Of a stretch of 64,000 bases of DNA, positions 46,226 to 55,400 are shown piece by piece. The first letter of the stretch is position 1; every line of letters starts with the position of its first letter. The notes below the pieces were generated by a model. That model searched no databases. It had not been told where the DNA came from and saw only the letters and a list, made by a program, of their open reading frames with translations. The DNA is from Phytoseiulus persimilis. Taxonomy: Eukaryota; Arthropoda; Arachnida; Mesostigmata; Phytoseiidae. Position numbers and translations under genes: made by a program. The stretch covers positions 24,816,211-24,880,210 of the forward strand of contig CM075104.1 of NCBI GenBank assembly GCA_037576195.1. The letters are read 5' to 3'.

Positions 46226-47160
46226 CTGTTGGGTGGATGCAAAAGTTCTGGGCCCATAATTTCAATCGCTCATAACTCCGCTCCCAGGAGGCGCAGAAAG
46301 ATAATAAAATTCAGTCGGCTTTCAGATGGAATTAACCGCGACATATTTTAAAAAGCACCCTGCTCACAGCATCGATTTTACTGAAAGGGTCGAAATTCGA
46401 AAAATCGCGATTTTGCAGTTCCGGCGAAACCAAGATTATGACCCCCTGTTTTCTCTCCAGAAACATGAAGTCCGTCGGAAAATAAGCGGTTTCAAAAAAA
46501 TCGAGCATTTTGGCCACGGCAAAGCGGAGATAGCGGCTCCCAAAGATTCGGGTTCTTCGTGATTCTTTGGTGACCTTTTTTTTCCGTCAATTGAACGTCT
46601 CATGGATGGTATTCGCTGGAATTCCCCTGGAAACTCTCAGAAGCCTCTTGGAAACGTCCTCTCAACGCTTTTCATCAATGTTCGGCTCGCAAGAAGAGAC
46701 CTTAGAATCAGAGTCGGATTGTCGGAATCATTTTCGCCTTCTCCAGCGACGGAAGTGTCATTTCACTGCGACCCATTCATCGGGTATATACTCGCCGGTT
46801 GTTATCGACGGATTCTCGTTGAGGAAGGCAACCAAGTCGTCGTTACTCAGTTCGACGGGTCGGCCTGATCGTGGCTCATCGTTCAGGTGTGGTTGCTGTC
46901 TTGGAACTCGGCGAACCACCTCTTCACTGTGGAAAGAGACGAAGTGGCTTCACGGAACACGGGTTTCAATTGCTTCGTCCCGGCCGCTGAATTCCCCTTG
47001 AGAAACTCTTAGAGTATTGCGCCTCGGATCAGTTGATCTCGGTTGGCCATCCCGAGGTGATGGCTGGAGTTTTTGAATTTTTCACGAACTTCCAGCGTAT
47101 CCCATCAATGGGACCGTTCAACTGGCGGAAAAAGGGTCATAAAAAAAAAAAAATTTATTG
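46226..47160 (-). pseudogene. Mariner-like element relic with Mos1-type HTH fragment
   Basis: The left edge, GGGTGGATGCAAAAGTTCTG, has the wording of irritans-type mariner terminal repeats. On -, between about 47079 and 46789, broken frames read RWFAEFQD and then, in another frame, NDEPRSGRPVELSNDD (about 46885-46838). The EPRSGRP string is a hallmark of mariner HTH regions. Frame changes and the lack of any catalytic domain show a deleted, dead copy. The right end is not certain. Confidence 0.65.
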
Positions 47161-47189
47161 AATGAAAAGTCATGAGATGAGCGCCCAGT

Positions 47190-47709
47190 GACTTTTGAGG
47201 TGGAAAAAAAAAGTTATCGGATTGACTCGGTGACTTCGTTTCCAGGTAGTCTGGCTCAAAATAAGAAACTTTTGCCATCAGTGAAATTTTCGGAATCGGC
47301 TTCCCTGAGGAGTTACAGGCAGTTCTTTACGGGAGGGGTCGGCAGGGGGTCCGGGAGGCTCAATTTTGGGGTATCTCGTATTGAATACCGTTCCTCCGGT
47401 TCGCAACCGATCCGCGCGTGTAGCTGGGTTCGAGGGGAATCTTTCCGTTTTTTGATTTCCGAAATCGGTTGAGAATCGGCGATTTCCTGGTTAGTTCTTT
47501 TAGGGACCATGGATTGAATTGAGGAAAACTTCGACAGGCTCTGGAAAACTCAACACTGATCTGATGATCAAAAATAATGAAGCGAAAAGATGCGTCCCTT
47601 CAAGAGCTTTCGATCAAAAAAAAATTTCCCACATCGGATAAAATTTGACCGAAATACAGCCCAAAACAGAGAGGCCACGAAAATGTTGCAGCTCAGAGGA
47701 CACACCCTG
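47190..47709. mobile_element. Tc1/mariner-type element end related to the foldback MITE
   Basis: The right edge GGACACACCCTG is followed by TA (47710-47711); inverted it reads CAGGGTGTGTCC. From this end inward it parallels the outer arm of the element at 17928 (CTCTCT, CGGT.AAA, TTATCCGAT, then a T run). Near 47225-47330, GGTAGTCTGG...TTTTGCCAT...TCCCTGAGGAGTTA matches its central arm. The opposite end was not found. It abuts the mariner relic and the truncated start of the next block at 47727. Confidence 0.6.
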
Positions 47710-48822
47710 TATAGTAAGGATAACGCAAGCTCCCAGTGTCAACGTGCGCGGTTAGAAAGGATCAGGGGAACACGAAACGTTCGTATTGCTTAATCCGAAT
47801 GTGACGCTTCTTCGTCAACCCTCGGCCGTAAAATGGTTCGGGCCGATGAAATCTACGTGGGAGAGAGCGAAGACGCGCCACGCCGTGATGTCAATACCGA
47901 GGGACAGAATTAGGCACTTGAAATCAGCCGGAAACTGAATTTGCTCTGTCTCGTTGACATCGGTGACGGGGACCCCACTGGGCTTCAGACACTTCGAATG
48001 AACCTTTTCGATCATTGTTTGCGAGCAGCGGGCTTCCTGTAGCTCAAAGTTTTCGCGAATGGCCTGGATGTGTCCCTGCGTTAACGAGAAAGGCCGAGTT
48101 TGGAGATCGGCCGTCTTCTGGAAGTTCCCTGCTTCTTCCTCATGAGCGACATTCTTCCCAGGGAGTCCGACCAGAGTAAGAACGGGCGACAGAAATCAGA
48201 GTTCTCCTGGCGACGTCATCGTCAGCCGGAAACGAGTTATCACCGCTTCTGAAATCGGTAGATCTCTTACTGGAAATGCATGTACGCCTGATGTTGACCT
48301 CATCAGTTTCTAGAACTTGACGGAGGTGTATTGATAGGGAGCTTCTTACCCTTTGAGAAGAGACGACTCTCGCGGAGGTAGGATTTGATGATATCGATAA
48401 AGTACGGAAGGTTTCTGGAGGAATCGAGAAACCCGAAACAAATGTTGAGGATCGCTCCCCCGCTATGGTCCTTTTTTCCCTCCGGCTCCTCGTCATCTCT
48501 CAACTCATTCGAGCACACACATTGCGCTGTTCGTTGGAGCTTTTCTTTGCGTCAATCTCCCATAGGTCAACGGAAACGCTCAGTTGTGGAAACACTCATC
48601 AGCGCACCCTGATGATCAGAATATCACTCGATGCGATGAGGGCGCAATTCTCTCGCGCTCTTATCTCTCATGAGCAGATTCGACGGTGCCTAGACCCGTT
48701 CCTGTCGTTTGAATGACCCTCGCATGGTGGGGGGTTTAGAAAAATTCATGCATGTCATCGCACGCCTGAACTCGGGGTTGAGGCCTCCCTCTGCTCCCTT
48801 TGCCCAGCGGGGATCGGCACCG

Positions 48823-50238
48823 CTGGTGTATACCCTGGATGCCCGAAAATCGAGCCAGAAATGCATGAAGCCGAAAAATCGAGCCAGAAATGCATGAAGC
48901 TGAGAAATCGAGCCCGAAAAGCATGAAGCCGAAAGGCATGGATTTAAAGAGCGTGAAGCCGAAAACCTCCTCTCCCAACAGCGGAGAGGTCGATACTGGG
49001 TTAGCGGCGAGGAATTGCACCTTCGTTATGCTCAGCCTACCTGCTTCTTCTGCCTCGCTTACGTCCTCGCTGTTCCGCATCTACGGTTCCCAGTTCGAAC
49101 TGAGCAAAGGTGTAGCTGCTACAGGAAGCGATGTGCTGAACGCGAATGTTGAAGTTTCCGAGGTCAACTCGCTAGAACTGGAGAGGAATCTTCACCTCCA
49201 GCTCTAGTACTATTCGCAGAATACGCTGTGGCAACACCTTGTTCTTTCCCACCGAAAAGGGAAAACCGGCATCGAAACATTCTCTTCCGCAGTCACAGTA
49301 CATCTGCTGCCTGTTGAAGGCTCAGATGAGCTCGACTGAACCGGAATCCGCGCTTGTCAGCTCCACTCGCAGTAGTGCGATCAGTCCCTAGAGCATCCAC
49401 AAAGATCGCCCACACTCCGGCAGACGAGTCATACGTTCCTATTAAACCCGGACGATCAGTTCCTATGGCGCCACTGTCGCTGTTGTTTGAATTTCTTTCA
49501 AGCTCTTGGATCGCACTTTGTCTGTGGCGTTACTTAGCTCTGTCCTGAGCCGGCACGTGCTTCCAGACAGAACCGAAGTATTCGAACTTGGACGTCTTCT
49601 GTGAGCCATCAAACATGAGCGGGTACGTGACGGAAAATGCCGTCCGGCGGGGAACGCTCCCCGAGTCCTTTCACTTGAGGAAAGCTGCACCTGAAGCGCA
49701 TCGTTTACTCGGGGAAACTCACGGTGACCATGCCCTGGGTCGCTCGACGTGTTACGCGTGGTATGGAAGTCCCGGGTAAGGAAATTTCAACTTTTCAAAC
49801 GAACCTCGCGGGGGGCCGCCTCAAAGATTTGACGATGATGAGTTGGAGGCGCCCCTGACCCAGGACAACACTCAAACCCAGGATGAGCGCGCAGAGGCGC
49901 TTTGCGTGCCTAGAAGAATGACCCATTCCCGTAAATGGACACGCTGATGAAAAGCGCTCCTGCGGAAGGTTCTACATTAGAGAGCGAATCGGGAAAAAGG
50001 TTGTCATCGTTTCGCCGGTCTCTGGAGTCATACTGAGCCGTTGTAATACTCTCATCCGAGAGCGTCTCCCAGTCGTTCCCAATGAGTCTCACAAAGGTAC
50101 AAATCGACGAAACGATACAGAAATTCCATCCCGCCAAACCAGTCCCGAACACTCCGCCGTTGGGAGAGGAGGTTTCCGGCTTCCTGCTTTTCGGGCTCGA
50201 GTTTTCGGGTTCGAATTTCCGACTTGTCGGACCCTAAC
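48823..50238. mobile_element. Non-autonomous DNA element with 8-bp target duplication
   Basis: Inserted within the duplicated block. CGGCACCG occurs at 48815-48822 and again at 50239-50246, while copy 1 has it once at 29952-29959 in otherwise matching sequence. Near the ends are inverted similarities (TCGAGCCCGAAAAGCA, then AAACCTCCTCTCCCAAC on one side and their complements on the other). The left end also has a tandem repeat around GAGCCAGAAATGCATGAAGC. No transposase is present. An 8-bp duplication suits hAT-type elements, but the outermost bases are not clear inverted repeats, so the class is open. Confidence 0.75.
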
Positions 50239-50895
50239 CGGCACCGTTCACTGGCAGAATCGGATCCAGAGCGAGCGAATAAGGCTTCGGCAGAATCACG
50301 AATGGTTTCACATGAGAATCATCCGGGAACGGAGGGATACATGCTTCGCAACGGTCCATTGGGCTAACTACTGATAGGCTGAAAGGAGGTCCGCGACCAC
50401 AGGACTCCATTCATTTCGGTATCCTGCGGACGCTTGCGTACTGGGTCGTTTTTATTGTTCAAGTTTGACGAGAAAACGCACACGCATTCACGAGAACGAG
50501 CCCAGGTCCCCCTGGATCGCGGACTCGTCTCTGCTGATCGGAGTTTCAAACAGGCACCAACGGAGAGCGCGAAATTCGGCCAGAAAACGGCGAAGATGTC
50601 TTGTCAAGAAAGGCAATCTTAGTGAATGCTCCTCAGGGAGCCATATTTCCAGTGCAGAAGAAAGATATTGCGGAAAGTTGCACGGCAGAACCTCCTAGTG
50701 GGAGCCTCTAGTGTTGCGGCTCGAAGACCACGGTCCGATGACCTCCCCAGAGACCGACGATTCACACGGTTAAAGGCAAAAACTCGTTTGGCGCGACTGT
50801 TTTCCTCATGATTCTCTCGAGAAGTCATTTCCGCGGCAGGGGCGACAGATCTCACAAAAAGAAGCGCAGGTGAGAACGCGTGCCTATCCGGCGGA

Positions 50896-51195
50896 GCCGA
50901 TTTGACCATACTTCTCGGTGTCGGAGAAGGCGATTCCGGGATCGATTTGACTATAATTCTCGGCATCTAAGAAAATGATTCCGGGGTCGATATGAACATA
51001 CTCTCTTGGGTCTAGAAAGGTTATTCCGGCGTCGACCTGACCATACTTTTCGAAGTCTATGGAGGTGGTTCCGGAATCGATATGAACATGCTCTTCTGGG
51101 TCTGAAAAAGTGAGTCCGGCGTCGATGTGACGATACTCTTCGGGGTTTGAAGACTTCGGGGTCGATCTGACTAGACTTTTCTGGAGTCTAAAGAC
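50896..51195. repeat. 45-bp tandem repeat, two units longer than copy 1
   Basis: Counterpart of 30609-30840 with two additional 45-bp units (about 50985-51075). On - the reading frame stays open from about 51213 to a stop near 50890 and encodes six 15-residue units of the form D.E.Y.QIDPGI.F. No Met precedes the units. Confidence 0.75.
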
Positions 51196-51271
51196 ATACT
51201 TCGGAAGTCGGTTTTAAGTCCAAGAGTGCCAACAAGATCCTAGAAGACCGCCTACGGGACCTTCCCTCAAC

Positions 51272-52454
51272 TGCAGGCTACCAGAAGAGCTTCGGGAACA
51301 CCCGGAGAATCAGTTCAAGGTCGGATGCGAGAAGCTGATACGCAATCCACGAGAAGGGCTTGAGAAACATCCGTAGATCGACTCAACGTCGATTTCGAGG
51401 AGCTGGAGCGCGAACCACAAGCACGAGGCAGCGATTGAATGTCATATTCATGGAGTTTGAGCAAAACCTACGCGAAAGGCTCCAAGGACAGCAAAAACAT
51501 TCTTCGATCTGCGACGGTATACCACCATTTCAGTAGAAATTTTTTAACCGAATCAGAAGATAGTGTCAGAGATGGTTAAGACCCGATGAAGAGCCTCCAC
51601 GCCAAGGACCGCTGCCGAATCGCGCGGCAGACTCCAATAGTGTGAGCCAGCAATCTGCCACCCGGGCCTGAAAATTTCCCCGGAAATCGATGGAGTTCAT
51701 GCGACTGTGTCTTTTCAAGAGCTCGTTTGGAAGTCAGCCTCCGGAGGAGAGCGACGAATATCCCGGGGGAATTTCGCCAAGTCTCATCCCATTTTCGCAG
51801 ATCTGCCAAAAGGCTGTGACGGGTTCGAATATTCTGTGAATTGCTAGGCATATCCGGACGGCACTCCGAGGGATTACCGTTACTCAGAACAGCGGGATTA
51901 GTCGAGAGCTCATTCGGATTTTTTCTTTCAGATAGCTCTGCGAAGATAAATAATTTCAGCTGCCCTCGGCAACAAATATCACTCGTTCAAAGAAGGAATA
52001 ACGTGGAAGACATTTCCTCAAGCAGAGCTGAAGATGCGGCAGTAGTATTATTCCAAATATAATATCCATCTCCAGCATATTTCAGTATTTGGAGGGGAAT
52101 GTTTTCACCTCCCCCCCCCCCTGTTTTGCTGCCGGACAGCTCCGCTTTTGACTGTGAATTCAAGAGCACTCCTAATGTTGTGCCATTATGAGGGAGCTGA
52201 GGTAAACCTGCATGGTAATTTGCCAGTCGTATGATACTCGTTATCGGGATGGGAATTCCATACCCACTAGCTTGATCGCATGAGACTGCTTCTGAATATG
52301 GGATTTTACTCTTCGATGGGATTTCACTCCGTGGCGATGTGCACATCGCGACGGAGACATATATAGGGACGGATGTGGCACATGGAGCAGACAGAATGAT
52401 TATGCCGATCATTGTGCGACTCATGTTTCTCGTTCCTATTACCAATCGGTGGTC
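51272..52454. other. 3' flank of chitinase-nuclease gene 2
   Basis: No gene is supported. A 152-codon - frame (51987-52445) follows the upstream stop codon but runs through an 11-base C run and has no match in copy 1. No AATAAA on - was found. Confidence 0.4.
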
Positions 52455-55400
52455 TTACTTCCGTCTCGAGATCTGGGATCGCTCGAGAATCTTGTCCGGC
52501 TCAGCCCCGTGGTCAATGCAACCGTCACATTTGCAGAACTCGTCCCCGGATCCGCAGTATCCCGATTTGCTGCAGCAGCTGTATCCCGGATCATCGGGAT
52601 CGCAGACGGGGCTGCGGCCATGGATCGGAGGAGCGCTAGGTCCACACTTGCCTTGCAGATTCTCGTCTGAGTTCTCCGGAATCCACCACAGGATCTCATC
52701 AGTGGGCAGGCATTTGAAGTTCACGTCGTTGGGGTTGGTGTTCCCGCAAAGGTCTGCCTTAGAAACCAGATCCAGCAGAGAGAGATCGTCATCGTCCTGG
52801 TCGATGGCCCAAACCATGAGTCCACCGACGTTTTTCTCTTGCGCAAAGGATATCTTGTAGCCCAGGGTTTCCTTGTCATCGAATCCGATGTACACCCTGG
52901 AAGACGGGTTGAAGGCGTACTTTGACTTTGTCTTCTCGTGGAAATGCTGCTGGAATCCGGGTTGAGAGATGTTCCCCATGACCTCAGCATACTTCATCGC
53001 ACCTCCGACGAACATTCCTCCCACGGCGTTCGCCTTCCTCCACATCTGATCCGATTCAGTTACGGCGTCTCCCACGTTCTCCCAGTAGCGCCCATAGAAC
53101 GGGAGCCCCATGTTGATCTTGTGCGGCTGGCGTCCTCGACACGCGTAGTACTTTATGGTCCAGGCGACGTTTGTCTTCCCGGAGAATCCTTTCGGCATTC
53201 CGAAGTACAAAGGTGCCGGTGGTCCTGTGTACGCACCCCACTTGCTCTCCCAGGCTCCGAAGAAATCATACGTCATGACGTTCACGAAGTCCAAGTATTT
53301 TATCAAGTTCTTCATGTCATATCCGGGATCCAGAGTCCACTGGCCAGCTGCTCCTGCGATCGAGAGCAGGTACGGTTTGCCTCTGCCATCCATCTTGGCC
53401 AGGTTGTCGAGCGCTGCACGCAGCTCTGAGAGGAGGACGACGTAGTTCTGTTTGTCACTGGGCACTCCTTCCTTCGCTCCCCCGGTGACCGGGTACTCCC
53501 AGTCGACGTCGACGCCATCGAAGTCGTACTCTCGAATGGCTTTGATGACGGCGGCGATGAAAACGAGTCTCTTCTCTTTGGATGCTGCGATCCCACTGAA
53601 ATACTGCGAGTTCTCCCAGCCACCAACCGCAAACATGACATTCAAGTGATCGAAGTGAGACGCCACAGACATCATCTGCTTGAGCCGGCTCCCCGCGAGT
53701 TTCGCATCATCCTCGCAGTTGGTGCTGTGCGCGGGGTCAACGCAACCGATTTTCACATCCCCGGAAGCCGTCGTCTCGAAGAAAGCAAAGATCACATGAG
53801 TCAGTCTCTGAGCCATTCGTGGAGAGAACTTCCTGCTTCCCCACGATGGGTAGTAGCCGACGACTCGCTTGCCACACTTGCTGGACGTCACCGTTGAGTC
53901 GGTGGAGCCGATCTCTTCATCGCTGCCCTTCTCTTCCGCTTCGGTTAGGCTGGTTATGAGGGCACCGACGGTGCCTCCCAATTCTGCACCGCTACAGGGT
54001 TTGCAGTCACGTTTCCCTGGAGCAGCACGCTTTCGCCGTTTGCCACCATTCGAGGAGCTCCCGAGGGAAACTTGACTCAACTTGCGCTTCAGTGAAGTAA
54101 CAGTGTTGTCCTTCTCGTCGGGATCCATGGCATTATCCCACTGGTCGAAGATCTCTTTCGGGAGAGTCATGGCCGTAGCACAGGAAAGAGGATTGGCGGT
54201 GTCGACGGCATCGACTCCGGGCACGATCGCAAGTTCTTCCCTCCCCTTGACTATGTCTTTCGCAGCCGCCGCGAACGGCGTTATAGCGATTCCTGCGTGA
54301 GCGAGTACCTCGGACTGACTCTTCGGAGTGAACGCTGCCCTCTTCCTCTTCTTGACATCGCCCGAAGGAAGGTCACTGTTATCTGCGATGAAGCCGACAA
54401 CCTGGTGTTTGTCGCTTTCGTCCCGGTAGCAAATCATTTTCCAGAAGCACGACGGCACGGCGATGCCATTCATCCTCGTCAGAGTCTTGTCACATGTGCC
54501 TGTTGCGACAATCGTTCTCGTTTTCTTAGAGAAACAGTAGGTGTGAGACTCGATGAACTTCCAGATTAGCTTGTTGACATTAGCGTCCTGGGGTGCGACG
54601 TTTATGAAGAGATTCACGGATCGAGAGGCTTTCGGCGACCATCGCACGGCTTGAGCTGGAGTCAGGTGACCTTTTTCCCATCGCTCATTCGTGTACGACT
54701 TGTCGTTCGCTTGCGAGGTTGCTAGGGAAGGACAGTGATGTTTGAGGAAGGAACCGTGTCGGCCTGCGGATTCTTCTAGCGCGAGATGCGTGTAGTCTCT
54801 CAATCCGAACTCGTTGCCTTGGAACATGGCTACGGACCAGGATGGGATCTTTCTGATCTTGTCGAACTTGACTACCATCGCAGTCAACCTCCGGTCGTTG
54901 ATGGACGTCGGGTGAGGTGTTTGCAGCACGATGATACCGCTGGTCGGACATTGCTCCTGCTTGCAGGTGATCCGTCGGTCCCATACGAGATCATTGCCTT
55001 GTTTAATACACTTGAGTCTGTACTTTGGCTCCTCTTCGAAGCCTGGCATGCATTCGAAGTTACAGGTACGCGATTGCCTTGTCCTGCTGCACGGGAAAGC
55101 GTTCCTTCCCTCTTTGATGATGTTGCTGACTTTCAACGCCGGGCAGTAGTCATCATCGTCGTCGTCATCGCAGTCATCGTCCGATGCGTTCCCGGGCGTT
55201 TTTTTCGGTCCGGCTGCTGCTCTCTTTTGACGCCTCTTCGCTTTGCATGCCTTCCTCCTCTCTCTCTTCTGATCTTTCTCTTGTTTGGTGTTCTTGGCAT
55301 CATCGGCCGAACGCTTCTTCCGGTCCCCTTTACCCCTCTCGTTCTTGATCTCGTTGTCAACGGTTCCTCTCTTCTTCCCGCCCTTACCACCTTTACCACC

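Larger units (their letters stand above)
47727..51271. repeat. Duplicated block of transposon-derived DNA, copy 2
   Basis: Counterpart of 28859-30921, interrupted by a 1416-bp insertion and with two extra units of the 45-bp repeat. Its left edge cuts the Tigger relic in the middle, directly beside the TA at the element end at 47709. The order relative to the chitinase-nuclease gene is reversed compared with copy 1. Confidence 0.8.

Noticed and set aside
51987-52445. A 152-codon - frame just downstream of the second chitinase-nuclease gene
   Set aside because: It crosses an 11-base C run giving poly-Gly, has no counterpart in copy 1 and matches nothing I know. A partly hydrophobic start alone is not enough.
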